Source: Prevotellaceae bacterium UBA4301 (lineage in GTDB: Bacteria; Bacteroidota; Bacteroidia; Bacteroidales; Bacteroidaceae). Taken from it: a stretch of 21,406 bases of DNA. The stretch spans positions 1-21,406 of the forward strand of contig DGUV01000001.1 in assembly GCA_002395775.1 (NCBI GenBank), read 5' to 3'. Made by a program: the position numbers and the translations under genes. Positions 6,581 through 15,180 of the stretch are shown one piece after another. The notes below the pieces were generated by a model. It had not been told where the DNA came from, did not search any database, and saw only the letters and a program-made list of their open reading frames with translations. Position 1 is the first letter of the stretch. Each line of letters opens with the position of its first letter.

Positions 6581-7431
6581 AAAAGTTAGTGATTCTTGCT
6601 TCGTGCTTAGTAGCACTGGCATCGTGTGATCAGTTCAACAAGCAAAGCGTCGATGACACAAGTCGTGAACGCGATTCCTTGATGCAAATCATCAACCAGA
6701 AGGATGATGAACTGAATGAAATCATGTCCTGCGTCAATGAGGTGCAGGAGGGCTTTGCCCGCATCAACGAGGCCGAAGGTCGCATCACCGTGGCCGACGG
6801 CAATCCCGAGTCGGCTTCGTCCCGCGGTGTCATTCAGGAGAACATGCAATATATCCAGCAGGCCATGCAGCAAAACCGTGAGCTCATAGCCCAGTTGCAG
6901 GAGAAACTGAAGACCACCACCTTCAACGCCAAGGCCCTGGAAAAGACCATCCAGAACCTGAAGGACCAACTCGAATCCCAGAACCAGCGCATACAGGAGA
7001 TGGAAGCCTCGCTGGCTGAGAAGGACATCACCATCGCTGAACAGGGCGAGCAGATTGACAACCTGAGCGAGAACGTGACCTCCCTGACGCAGGAAAACCG
7101 CCAGAAGGCGGAGACCGTGGCTGCCCAGGATAAGGACCTGCACACTGCATGGTTCGTGTTCGGGACCAAGGCTGAGCTGAAGGAACAGAAGATTCTGAAG
7201 GATGGCGACGTGCTGAAGTCGGGCGACTTCAATAAGGACTACTTCACCCAGATAGACATCCGCATGGTGAAGGAAATCAAACTCTACAGCAAGAGCGCCG
7301 AACTGCTCACCAACCATCCCGCAGGCAGCTACACCTTGCAGAAGGACCAGCGGGGCGAATACGTCCTGCGCATCACCGATGCCAAGCGGTTCTGGAGTGT
7401 GAGCAAGTATTTGGTAATTCGTGTGAAATAA
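6577..7431 (+). CDS. Coiled-coil lipoprotein, possible Cbp1-like surface protein
   Basis: This 284-residue protein has a short lipoprotein signal ending ALASC with the lipidated cysteine at residue 17. Residues about 27-190 are a long, charged, heptad-like coiled coil (for example LIAQLQEKLKTTTFNAKALE and IQNLKDQLESQNQRIQEMEA). A compact C-terminal domain of about 90 residues follows (AWFVFGTKAELKEQKILKDG to FWSVSKYLVIRV). The layout recalls Bacteroidales lipoproteins related to the Bacteroides Cbp1 collagen-binding adhesin family, but I cannot confirm that from the sequence alone. It starts within the rsmI stop codon and is followed 10 bp later by the hflX frame, so it is embedded in a housekeeping operon. 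Confidence 0.8.
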   Translation: MKKLVILASCLVALASCDQFNKQSVDDTSRERDSLMQIINQKDDELNEIMSCVNEVQEGFARINEAEGRITVADGNPESASSRGVIQENMQYIQQAMQQNRELIAQLQEKLKTTTFNAKALEKTIQNLKDQLESQNQRIQEMEASLAEKDITIAEQGEQIDNLSENVTSLTQENRQKAETVAAQDKDLHTAWFVFGTKAELKEQKILKDGDVLKSGDFNKDYFTQIDIRMVKEIKLYSKSAELLTNHPAGSYTLQKDQRGEYVLRITDAKRFWSVSKYLVIRVK

Positions 7432-7495
7432 CGGAGATACTTTGGGAAGAAAAGATTCATACAACACATCCCGTTCGGCCACCTCGGCAACTCGC

Positions 7496-8791
7496 ATGCA
7501 GGAGGGCCTCGGGAATGCATCGAAACAGAAGTTTTATCATGAGGAGCAAGGACCCGAGACGGCCATCCTTGTGGGCTTGATTACACCTCAGCAGAACGAG
7601 CGAAAGACAAAGGAATACCTCGATGAACTGGAGTTCCTGGCCACAACGGCCGGGGCAGTCACCGTCAAGCGATTCACCCAGCGCATGAGCGGCCCCAGCA
7701 GCGTCACCTATCTGGGCATAGGCAAACTGAAGGAGATGCGGGAATACATCCAGGCAGAGGAGGATGCCGAGCGCGAGGTGGCCATGGTCATCTTCGACGA
7801 TGAACTGTCGGCCAAGCAGCTGAGAAACATCGAGGTGGAACTGAAAGTAAAGATTCTTGACCGCACGAGCCTCATTCTCGACATCTTTGCCATGCGGGCC
7901 CAGACGGCTAACGCCAAGACGCAGGTGGAACTGGCTCAATACCGCTACATGCTGCCCCGCCTGCAACGCTTGTGGACTCACCTTGAACGTCAGGGTGGTG
8001 GCTCCGGCGGAGGTGGCGGAAAGGGTTCGGTGGGCCTGCGCGGTCCCGGTGAGACGCAGTTGGAAATGGACCGTCGCATCATCCTTAACCGCATGAGCCT
8101 GCTGAAGCAGCGTCTGGCCGAAATCGACCGTCAGAAGACTACCCAGCGAGGCAACCGTGGACGCATGATTCGAGTGGCACTTGTCGGCTACACCAATGTG
8201 GGCAAGAGCACGTTGCTCAACCTACTGGCCAAGAGCGAGGTGTTTGCTGAGAACAAGCTGTTTGCCACACTCGACACCACCGTTCGCAAGGTCATCATCG
8301 ACAACCTTCCCTTCCTGCTATCGGACACCGTAGGCTTCATACGCAAGCTGCCCACCGACTTGGTGGAATCGTTCAAATCTACACTCGACGAGGTGCGCGA
8401 GGCCGACTTGCTGGTGCATGTCGTTGACATTTCCCATCCCGATTTCGAGGACCAAATCAAAGTCGTCGATAAGACCCTTGCCGACCTGGGATGTGCCGAG
8501 AAGCCGCAAATGATTATCTTCAACAAGGTGGATGCCTACACCTGGGTGGAGAAGGACGAGGACGACCTGACGGAAATGACGAAGGAAAACATCCCCTTGC
8601 CCGATCTCATGCACACCTGGATGGCCCGCCTCAAAGGCGATTGCATATTCATTTCGGCCCGCGAGCGCACCAACATCGACGAACTGCGTACACTCCTATA
8701 TAATAAGGTGCGCGAGTTGCACGTCCAGAAGTATCCCTACAATGATTTCCTCTTCACCCACTACGATGAGGAAGAACAACAGCCTGAGTGA
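7496..8791 (+). CDS. hflX: Ribosome-associated GTPase HflX
   Basis: HflX is a GTPase that binds the 50S subunit or stalled 70S ribosomes and splits them under stress. The N-terminal nucleotide-binding-like domain (AILVGLITPQQNERKT to RTSLILDIFA) is followed by a Gly-rich linker (GGGSGGGGGKG) and GLRGPGETQLEMDRR. The G domain has P-loop GYTNVGKSTLLN (from residue 231), DTVGFIRKLP, NKVD and ISARE. The frame opens at a TTG at 7442 that would add 18 residues (449 in all). I prefer the ATG at 7496 (431 residues) because those 18 residues look unconserved and TTG starts are unusual, but the 10-bp operon spacing would suit 7442. It sits between a lipoprotein and a radical SAM gene on one transcript. 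Confidence 0.93.
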   Translation: MQEGLGNASKQKFYHEEQGPETAILVGLITPQQNERKTKEYLDELEFLATTAGAVTVKRFTQRMSGPSSVTYLGIGKLKEMREYIQAEEDAEREVAMVIFDDELSAKQLRNIEVELKVKILDRTSLILDIFAMRAQTANAKTQVELAQYRYMLPRLQRLWTHLERQGGGSGGGGGKGSVGLRGPGETQLEMDRRIILNRMSLLKQRLAEIDRQKTTQRGNRGRMIRVALVGYTNVGKSTLLNLLAKSEVFAENKLFATLDTTVRKVIIDNLPFLLSDTVGFIRKLPTDLVESFKSTLDEVREADLLVHVVDISHPDFEDQIKVVDKTLADLGCAEKPQMIIFNKVDAYTWVEKDEDDLTEMTKENIPLPDLMHTWMARLKGDCIFISARERTNIDELRTLLYNKVRELHVQKYPYNDFLFTHYDEEEQQPE

Positions 8792-8800
8792 AGTGAGCCT

Positions 8801-9565
8801 ATGAGCACAGTCATCTATCCATCGCCCATATTCGGGCCTGTCCACAGTCGCCGATTGGGCATCTCGCTGGGCATCAACCTGCTGCCAAAGGACGGCAAGT
8901 GGTGCTCCTTCGACTGCATCTACTGCGAATGTGGACTGAACAGCGAGCGTCGTGCCCATGCCCCTTTGCCCACGCGCGAGGAGGTGTACGAGGCTTTGGA
9001 AGGACAACTGCAGAAGATGCATGAGGAGGGGCCGCACCCCGATGTGCTGACCTTTGCAGGCAATGGCGAACCCACCTTGCATCCCCACTTCCCTGAGATC
9101 GTTGACGACGTCATCCGTTTGCGTAATAGGTATTGTCCCGAGGCCAAGATTTCGGTGCTCAGCAATTCCACTCAGATTCATCGTCGCGAAGTGCGTGAGG
9201 CCCTGATGCGTACCGACAACCCCATCATGAAGCTCGACACCATTGATGCCGATTACATCCATCGCATCGACCGCCCTCAGGGGCACTACGATGTTGAGGC
9301 CATCATTCAGCATCTGGCCGAGATGAGTCCGCAGGTCATCATCCAGACCATGTTCATGCAGGGCGAGGGCGTAGATAATACCTCGGACTCCTACGTTCAG
9401 CCTTGGCTGCAGGCACTGGGCCGCATCCGTCCGCGCCAGGTGATGATATACACCATCGACCGCGAGACGCCCGTGTCGGGATTAGAGAAAACCAAACCCG
9501 AAGTCCTCGATGAAATCGGTGAAAAAGTGCGGCAGGCAGGCTTTGATTGTTCAGTTTCTTATTAA
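8801..9565 (+). CDS. Radical SAM enzyme (COG0731-like)
   Basis: This 254-residue protein has the radical SAM cluster motif CSFDCIYC with C35, C39 and C42 as ligands of a 4Fe-4S cluster, preceded by FGPVHSRRLGISLGINLLP, a block typical of the COG0731 group related to wyosine-base enzymes. TFAGNGEPTLHPHF (GxGEP, SAM binding), VLSNSTQIHRREV and MKLDTIDADYIHRIDRP follow in the expected order. No second cluster motif or accessory domain is visible, and no substrate peptide is adjacent, so its reaction is unknown. It starts 9 bp after hflX and ends 6 bp before the TrkH gene. Confidence 0.88.
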   Translation: MSTVIYPSPIFGPVHSRRLGISLGINLLPKDGKWCSFDCIYCECGLNSERRAHAPLPTREEVYEALEGQLQKMHEEGPHPDVLTFAGNGEPTLHPHFPEIVDDVIRLRNRYCPEAKISVLSNSTQIHRREVREALMRTDNPIMKLDTIDADYIHRIDRPQGHYDVEAIIQHLAEMSPQVIIQTMFMQGEGVDNTSDSYVQPWLQALGRIRPRQVMIYTIDRETPVSGLEKTKPEVLDEIGEKVRQAGFDCSVSY

Positions 9566-9571
9566 GAGACC

Positions 9572-11062
9572 ATGAAGAAAAGCATATTTGGCATGTTGCT
9601 GATGATGGAGAGCCTCTTCCTCGGGTTCACCACGCTGGTAGCATTGTATTATCATTACAGACTGGGCGAGACCGACTGGCAGGACTTTGCCCTTTCCACT
9701 GGCATAACTTTCCTTTCAGGACTTTGCCTTACCCTCTACGGGCACACCCATCTGGGCCGCCGCAACGCCCAGCTCTCACGCGGTGGGGCATTCATTATTG
9801 TGGGACTGACGTGGGTGGTGTTCTCTGCCTTTGGCATGCTTCCTTATCTCTTCTACGAGGGACTCGACGTGGATATCGCCAGTGCCTATTTTGAGACCAT
9901 GAGCGGATTCAGCACCATGGGAGCCACCATCATTCCCGACATTGAGGCCATGCCTCATGGCATACTCATGTGGCGCAACATGACGCAGTGGATGGGCGGA
10001 TTGGGAATAGTGGTGTTCTCGTTTGCCATGCTTCCCGTCAAGGACATGAAGAATTCGACGATGTTCATTGCCGAGATGTCGGGCCTCACTATCAACCGTC
10101 TGCAGCCCAAGATAGGAGCCACCTCGCGCCGTCTGTTGCTCATCTACATTGTGCTCACCATTGTCTGCACCTTGATGTTCTGGGTGGGTCCCATGAATCT
10201 CTTCGACGCCCTGTGCTACTCCTTCTCAACCATTGCCACTGGTGGCTTTGCAACGCACACGGCCAGCGTGGGCTATTTTCATTCGGCCTATGCCGAGTAC
10301 GTCTGTGCTGCCTTCATGCTCATCTCCAGTGTCAACTTTGGGCTCTACTACTACATTTCTATTTGGCGCGGGCGCGAGTGTCTGAAGAACGAGGAGGTAA
10401 AGGGTTTCTTGCTCACCGTCATAGGTCTGGTGGCCATCTTCTGCCTATTGTTCCGTTTCACTGAGTTTGATGGCAGCGTGGCCGTTCCGCAAACGGGTGA
10501 GGAGATTTTCCGCACCAGTCTGTTCCATGTCTCCACCATCATCAGTTCCAGCGGCTTCCAGTCGGGTTGCTACGACTATGTGGGCTGGGGCACCCCCTTC
10601 TGGATGCCCACCATTGTGATGATGATTATTGGTGGTTGCACGGTGAGCACGGCCGGCGGCATGAAGATGATGCGCATACTCATCTATCTGAAATACTCCA
10701 TTCGCGAGTTTCTCAACCATCTCCATCCCCATGCCGTCATCGGCATCAAGTTCAACGGCCGGGTCATTGCCGACCGCCACATCCGCCGCGTGATGTCCTA
10801 TCTGGTCCTCTATGTCTTCATCCTTGTCATAGGCACGGCGCTGATGACCATGTTCATGGAGTTTGACATCACCACGGCCTTTGGCGCCGTAGTTTCCAGT
10901 ATGGGCAATACGGGGCCTGCGCTGGGTTCTCTGGGCCCGGCCAACAATTTCGTTGCCGTGCCTGCGGCCGGAAAGTGGTTGCTAAGTTTCTTGATGTTGG
11001 TGGGTCGTCTTGAAATCTTCACGGTGCTCTTCCTCTTCATGCCCAAGGCCTGGAGGATTTGA
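9572..11062 (+). CDS. TrkH/KtrB-family potassium uptake transporter
   Basis: This 496-residue inner-membrane protein has four pore-loop repeats, each with a selectivity-filter glycine: SGFSTMGATI, STIATGGFATHT, STIISSSGFQSG and SSMGNTGPALG. Between them run the expected paired membrane helices (for example RNMTQWMGGLGIVVFSFAML after the first pore). This is the channel-like subunit of Trk/Ktr potassium uptake. The cytoplasmic regulatory partner TrkA/KtrA is not encoded in the window, so it must come from elsewhere. It is the last gene of the rsmI run and meets the convergent RING/TerD-like gene after only 15 bp, with no hairpin terminator seen. Confidence 0.92.
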   Translation: MKKSIFGMLLMMESLFLGFTTLVALYYHYRLGETDWQDFALSTGITFLSGLCLTLYGHTHLGRRNAQLSRGGAFIIVGLTWVVFSAFGMLPYLFYEGLDVDIASAYFETMSGFSTMGATIIPDIEAMPHGILMWRNMTQWMGGLGIVVFSFAMLPVKDMKNSTMFIAEMSGLTINRLQPKIGATSRRLLLIYIVLTIVCTLMFWVGPMNLFDALCYSFSTIATGGFATHTASVGYFHSAYAEYVCAAFMLISSVNFGLYYYISIWRGRECLKNEEVKGFLLTVIGLVAIFCLLFRFTEFDGSVAVPQTGEEIFRTSLFHVSTIISSSGFQSGCYDYVGWGTPFWMPTIVMMIIGGCTVSTAGGMKMMRILIYLKYSIREFLNHLHPHAVIGIKFNGRVIADRHIRRVMSYLVLYVFILVIGTALMTMFMEFDITTAFGAVVSSMGNTGPALGSLGPANNFVAVPAAGKWLLSFLMLVGRLEIFTVLFLFMPKAWRI

Positions 11063-11077
11063 GCCAGGGGGCAGAAG

Positions 11078-13327
11078 TCACAGGAACAACGCCTTGCTGA
11101 CTTCGGCCGGATTCAGGGCCCATTCGTAGGTATATCGCTCGTCGGCCTCTTCGGGAGTTGCGGCGAGCGTACTTTTTTGTGCCCGAGCCTTCAGTTCCAG
11201 CAGTTGGCCAATGCTGATTTTCCGTTCCAGTCTGCGGAGCATAGCCTCCACCACGCGCCCATCGAGTTGGTGTAGCGTCTGTGCCGTGAAGGGGACTTCC
11301 ATCCACACGATTTCGCGTGACTCCACCTTCAGCACCCCGAACACCAGTCCCTTCGACAGATTGGCCTCGCTGATGCGCACCAGATGTTGCACCGTCGAGG
11401 GGTCGTAGGCCACTCCGTCCTTTTCCGAGATCTTCATCTTGTTTTCCGATGCCATCCAACCAACCATCAGATTGGGCGAGAGGGCTCCGTTGCTGTAGGC
11501 GTTGCAGGTGAACACTACATATTGGGTACCCGTCTGGGCAAGGTGGGGCAGACTGAGTTCCACGTATTCGGCCGTGCCCACCTGGTCGGGAATCTCGCGT
11601 ATGTCACCCGAGTGTCTTGCCCCCCATTCAGGCGAAAGATTGTAGTAGGCACACTCCACCACCATTCCGTCCCTCTTGACGAGTCGGGCCGAGAGGTCCA
11701 TGTCCAAGTGCTGGGCAGGCAGTCCCTTGCCCCATTGCATGAACAGTCGCACGCTATCGCCCTCCACCCCGAAGTGTGTGCCTTGCAGGGCGCACGAGGT
11801 GTCCTGAATGGTGGTCGAGCGGTCGCCCACGCTGAGCGGAATCTGATAGAGTTCGGGGGCGATGAATATGCTCCCTCCCGTTGCCGCTTGGCGATAGCGC
11901 TCTTCCATGGTGCTCGCATAGATTCTTTCGATGGAACCGACCATTTCCGTCCGTTCTTCCGGGCTGTAGAGCGCCACCATTTTGTTCAGTGCTATGGTTT
12001 TGGGCGTGCCCGTCAGGGGACGAACCAAGCGTTCGTTGCCCAGGTTGTCGGGGTCGAGACAGGTTTCGGCATTGTTGACCAGCGACAGCAGCAGTCGCGA
12101 GGGCAGTTGGTTGCTCACCCGGGCAAAGGCCTCCAGCACCTGCTTGCTTCCCCAGCGCAGCATGGCGGCAAAGAGCGAGCGGGCAAATAGTCCAGGGCGC
12201 TGTTCGAGAAGTCGCAGAGCCTCATGCGGCTGGTTGCGGCTTTGTGCTTTGTCCACCTGTCCTTGCCAGGTGAGGTAGTCCCCCTTGTAGAAGACGTCGA
12301 GCAGTTCCCTTAGGTGTTCGAATCCAGGCTTTCGGCTCATTTCGCCCAGCCGCAGGGCGTGTATCATCCTCACCCACATGCCCCGTTTAGGATTCATCTG
12401 TTCGGCAGCAGTGCGTGCGTCGGTGGGCAGGTTGTTCAGCCACCGTGCCACCCTGCGGCACCAGCGGCGGTCGTACTTGAGGCGCAGGTTTCTCCTCATC
12501 ACCTCCTCTGCCTCCTCACTTAGGTCGGCCATGGGCCACAGGTGGCGGTTCAGCCTTCCGGCATGGGCAATGAGTGTGCGCGGCTCCAGCAGTTGCGTCT
12601 GTCGCGTCTTCTGGTACCACAGGAAACGCAGCACGTCGGTGGGCGAGCCGAAGAGCGGTTGAGCCTCGTCGTCGCGGCCCTGTTCCACCAGGCTTTCGAT
12701 GACCGCCATGCGCGTCTCCTTCATCTTGACGGAGGAGAGGGACGGGAGGGTGAGATCCGTTTGGAGGAGAATCTTCAGGCTGTCCAGCTGGGTGGCATCG
12801 AGCGGAGTGGGGGAGGCGAGCAGCGTTTCCAGCAGGTGTTGCATGTCGGCACGCCGCATCAGTCGCAGTTCCTTCAGTTTGCTGCCTTGGCCTTTGAAGA
12901 CATAGTTGGCCGTGCGGAACGGCCGTCCGCAGTAGGGACAGCCGTTGTAGCGTTCCAGTGGGAAGGTGCCTTCGGGGATGAAGTGGCCGCAGGGCAGTTC
13001 CGTGCCAGGCACGTCAATCCCTGTCACATTGACGAACCACGTCACCAGATGGTCGAGGAAGGTCTCGCCCGTAGGCACGTCCCATCCTTTCACGAGCGGT
13101 GCCCAGTTCAGGTTCGTGCCCAGTGCTTCATCGATGTCTCGGGTAATGTTGGCCAACGTAGTAGCAGGTACGGCACAAAAGGCGCGGAAGAGTTCCTCCG
13201 AAAGCGTATAGCCTCGCTCTCGCAGTCGGGCGACAAAAGCCAATACGGCAGGCGATGCCTGACGGCTCATGTCGATGTCTTCCACATCGAGATAAATGGC
13301 TTGGTATCGGAGGGCTACGTTGTTCAT
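11078..13327 (-). CDS. Large protein with RING-like zinc site and TerD-like domain (MXAN_6230/SCO0854-type)
   Basis: The protein has 749 residues from the ATG at 13327 (MNNVALRYQ). A longer frame to 13414 would add 29 residues that run through the inverted repeat and is unlikely. A RING-type zinc half-site, CGHFIPEGTFPLERYNGCPY continued by CGRPF, gives ligands C113, H115, C130 and C133. A long, probably helical middle follows. Residues about 525-640 resemble TerD: an LDMDLSA calcium-type motif (D542, D544), then YYNLSPEWGARHSGD (HSGD 572-575) and a beta-rich segment ending YVVFTCNAYS. The layout fits the RING-domain family known as MXAN_6230/SCO0854, a name recalled rather than verified. No other ter gene is adjacent. 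Function unknown; stress or membrane surveillance is only a guess from TerD. Confidence 0.72.
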   Translation of the reverse strand: MNNVALRYQAIYLDVEDIDMSRQASPAVLAFVARLRERGYTLSEELFRAFCAVPATTLANITRDIDEALGTNLNWAPLVKGWDVPTGETFLDHLVTWFVNVTGIDVPGTELPCGHFIPEGTFPLERYNGCPYCGRPFRTANYVFKGQGSKLKELRLMRRADMQHLLETLLASPTPLDATQLDSLKILLQTDLTLPSLSSVKMKETRMAVIESLVEQGRDDEAQPLFGSPTDVLRFLWYQKTRQTQLLEPRTLIAHAGRLNRHLWPMADLSEEAEEVMRRNLRLKYDRRWCRRVARWLNNLPTDARTAAEQMNPKRGMWVRMIHALRLGEMSRKPGFEHLRELLDVFYKGDYLTWQGQVDKAQSRNQPHEALRLLEQRPGLFARSLFAAMLRWGSKQVLEAFARVSNQLPSRLLLSLVNNAETCLDPDNLGNERLVRPLTGTPKTIALNKMVALYSPEERTEMVGSIERIYASTMEERYRQAATGGSIFIAPELYQIPLSVGDRSTTIQDTSCALQGTHFGVEGDSVRLFMQWGKGLPAQHLDMDLSARLVKRDGMVVECAYYNLSPEWGARHSGDIREIPDQVGTAEYVELSLPHLAQTGTQYVVFTCNAYSNGALSPNLMVGWMASENKMKISEKDGVAYDPSTVQHLVRISEANLSKGLVFGVLKVESREIVWMEVPFTAQTLHQLDGRVVEAMLRRLERKISIGQLLELKARAQKSTLAATPEEADERYTYEWALNPAEVSKALFL

Positions 13328-13345
13328 TCTTATGCTATAAAAAGG

Positions 13346-13430
13346 AGGGCATGCGGAAATTGTGAATCTGGAATTATGGCCCGAAGACCTTAACGAGTTG
13401 GAAGTAAGACTCACTTGGTCCGCATGCCCT
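13346..13430 (-). terminator. Perfect 12-bp inverted repeat behind nadB, possible terminator or attenuator
   Basis: AGGGCATGCGGA (13346-13357) and TCCGCATGCCCT (13419-13430) are perfect inverted copies separated by 61 nt. Read on the minus strand, the second arm is followed by CCTTTTTATAGC, so a large-loop terminator for nadB is possible. It lies entirely between nadB and the RING/TerD-like gene, so it could also control read-through into that gene, for which I see no convincing separate promoter. Confidence 0.4.
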
Positions 13431-13446
13431 GTTCTCTAATCTCTAA

Positions 13447-15036
13447 TCACTTCTGGTCGTAAGCGTGTTTGGGATAGTCCACGGTGTAGTGCAGGCCGCG
13501 GCTCTCCTTGCGCTCCAGGGCCTGGCGGGTGATGAGGTAGCCCACGTTGATCATGTTTCGGAGTTCGCAGATGTCCTTCGTGGGCTTCACGCGCTTGAAG
13601 AGTTCCTCCGTCTCCTCGTACAAGAGGTCGAGGCGCGTCCAGGCGCGGTGCAGACGCAGGTCGCTGCGGACGATGCCCACGTAGTTCGACATGATTTGTC
13701 CCACCTCCTTCATGTCTTGGGCTATCAGCACCTTCTCTTCGTTCGACATCGTGCCCTCGTCGTTCCACTCCGGCACTTGGTCGTTGAACTGGTACTTGTC
13801 GATGTTCTCTATGGAGTGCTGTGCAGCCTTGTCGGCATAGACGACGGCCTCGATGAGCGAGTTCGATGCCAGACGGTTGCCGCCGTGCAGTCCCGTGCAG
13901 GAACATTCGCCCACGGCATACAGTCTGTGGATGGTCGATTCGCCGTTCAGGTCCACCTTGATGCCGCCGCACATGTAGTGGGCCGATGGGCAGACGGGAA
14001 TCATCTGCTTCGTGATGTCGATGCCTATGGAGAGGCACTTGGCATAGATGTTCGGGAAGTGGTGCTTGGTCTCCTCGGCCGGTTTGTGGGTCACGTCGAG
14101 GCAGACGTGGTCGATGCCGTGAATCTTCATCTCGCGGTCGATGGCGCGGGCCACGATGTCGCGCGGAGCCAGACTGAGGCGCTTGTCATACTTCTGCATG
14201 AACTCCTCGCCGTTGGGCAACTTCAGTATGCCGCCGTAGCCGCGCATGGCCTCGGTGATGAGGTAGGCGGGATGGGTCTCGGCCGGATTGTAGAGCACCG
14301 TGGGGTGGAATTGCACAAACTCCATGTCCTTCACGATACCCTTCGCCCTATAGACCATGGCTATGCCGTCGCCCGTGGCGATGTTGGGGTTCGACGTGGT
14401 GGCATACACGGCTCCCGTGCCGCCCGTGGCCATCAGGGTGACGCGCGAGAGGAAGGTGTCCACCTTCTGCGTGTCGGGGTCCAGCACATAGGCGCCGTAG
14501 CACTCGATGTCCGTCATGTGGCGGTTCACCTCGCGCCCCAGGTGGTGCTGGGTGATGATTTCCACGGCGTAGTGGTTCTCCAGGACGGTTATCTTCTTAT
14601 TCTTCCGGACGGCCTCCATCAGTCCGCGCTGAATCTCGAATCCCGTGTCGTCGGCATGGTGCAGAATGCGGAACTCCGAGTGTCCGCCCTCGCGGTGGAG
14701 GTCGAACTCTCCGTCCTCCTTCTTATCAAAATTCACGCCCCACTTCACCAGGTCCTTGATGCCCTCGGGGGCATTCCTCACCACCTGCTCCACGGCTGCC
14801 GGGTCGCTGATGTAGTCGCCCGCAATCATGGTGTCCTGAATGTGCTTCTCGAAGTTGTCCACCCTGAGGTTCGTCACACTTGCAATGCCGCCCTGCGCCT
14901 TGGCCGTGTTGGCCTCGTCCAGCGTGGTTTTGCACACCAGGGCAATCTTTCCCTTGCCGCTCTTTGCCACTTTCAGTGCGTAGCTCATGCCGGCCACGCC
15001 GCCCCCGATGATGAGGAAGTCGAATTTTCTTATCAT
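13447..15036 (-). CDS. nadB: L-aspartate oxidase
   Basis: This 529-residue flavoprotein oxidises L-aspartate to iminoaspartate, the first step of de novo NAD synthesis. The FAD-binding GGGVAGMSYAL lies at residues 11-21; EANTAKAQGGIA, HREGGHSEFRILHHADDTG, ATGGTGAVYATTSNP, the PAHYMCGGIKVD active-site segment and GLHGGNRLASNSLIEAV are all typical. The C-terminal helical domain (LRLHRAWTRLDLL) is complete. The frame is open to 15102, but the ATG at 15036 (MIRKFDFLIIGGG) matches the family N-terminus and lies downstream of the -7 box at 15070-15077. nadA and nadC are not adjacent. Overlapping long ORFs on the other strand are codon-bias shadows. Confidence 0.95.
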   Translation of the reverse strand: MIRKFDFLIIGGGVAGMSYALKVAKSGKGKIALVCKTTLDEANTAKAQGGIASVTNLRVDNFEKHIQDTMIAGDYISDPAAVEQVVRNAPEGIKDLVKWGVNFDKKEDGEFDLHREGGHSEFRILHHADDTGFEIQRGLMEAVRKNKKITVLENHYAVEIITQHHLGREVNRHMTDIECYGAYVLDPDTQKVDTFLSRVTLMATGGTGAVYATTSNPNIATGDGIAMVYRAKGIVKDMEFVQFHPTVLYNPAETHPAYLITEAMRGYGGILKLPNGEEFMQKYDKRLSLAPRDIVARAIDREMKIHGIDHVCLDVTHKPAEETKHHFPNIYAKCLSIGIDITKQMIPVCPSAHYMCGGIKVDLNGESTIHRLYAVGECSCTGLHGGNRLASNSLIEAVVYADKAAQHSIENIDKYQFNDQVPEWNDEGTMSNEEKVLIAQDMKEVGQIMSNYVGIVRSDLRLHRAWTRLDLLYEETEELFKRVKPTKDICELRNMINVGYLITRQALERKESRGLHYTVDYPKHAYDQK

Positions 15037-15048
15037 GGTACTTTTCCG

Positions 15049-15180
15049 TTTTTTTGCGTTTTCCAGCCCCAAAGGTAATAAATAGTAGGCGAAAAACCAC
15101 ACGAATCCGCCGTTTTTTTCATCATTCCCCTTGAAAAGGCATCCCGAGGTCTGTCAGTTGCTTTGTTGTATTTCCCCTTA
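15049..15180. repeat. Duplicated nadB-upstream / barrel-gene-downstream segment, copy 1
   Basis: From just before the nadB ATG to the stop codon of the first barrel gene this segment is nearly identical to 16321-16451, including GTAATAAATAGTAGGCGAAA, CACACGAATCCGCCG and CATCATTCCCCTTGAAAAGG. It contains the working nadB -7 box and, at 15144-15171, copy B of the 28-nt 3'-UTR element. The similarity continues into the two barrel genes, showing that gene and flank were duplicated together. Confidence 0.85.
15070..15077 (-). promoter_or_regulatory. -7 box (TACCTTTG) for nadB
   Basis: The minus strand has TACCTTTG 33 bp upstream of the nadB ATG, an exact TAnnTTTG match; the corresponding -33 region reads GTGTGGTTTTT and is a weak fit. 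This promoter lies inside a segment duplicated at 16321-16451, where the box reads TACCATTG. Confidence 0.6.

Noticed and set aside
13465..15078. 537-codon plus-strand ORF antisense to nadB
   Set aside because: nadB on the minus strand has every family motif in order; the antisense frame is His/Val/Leu-rich without any recognisable domain.
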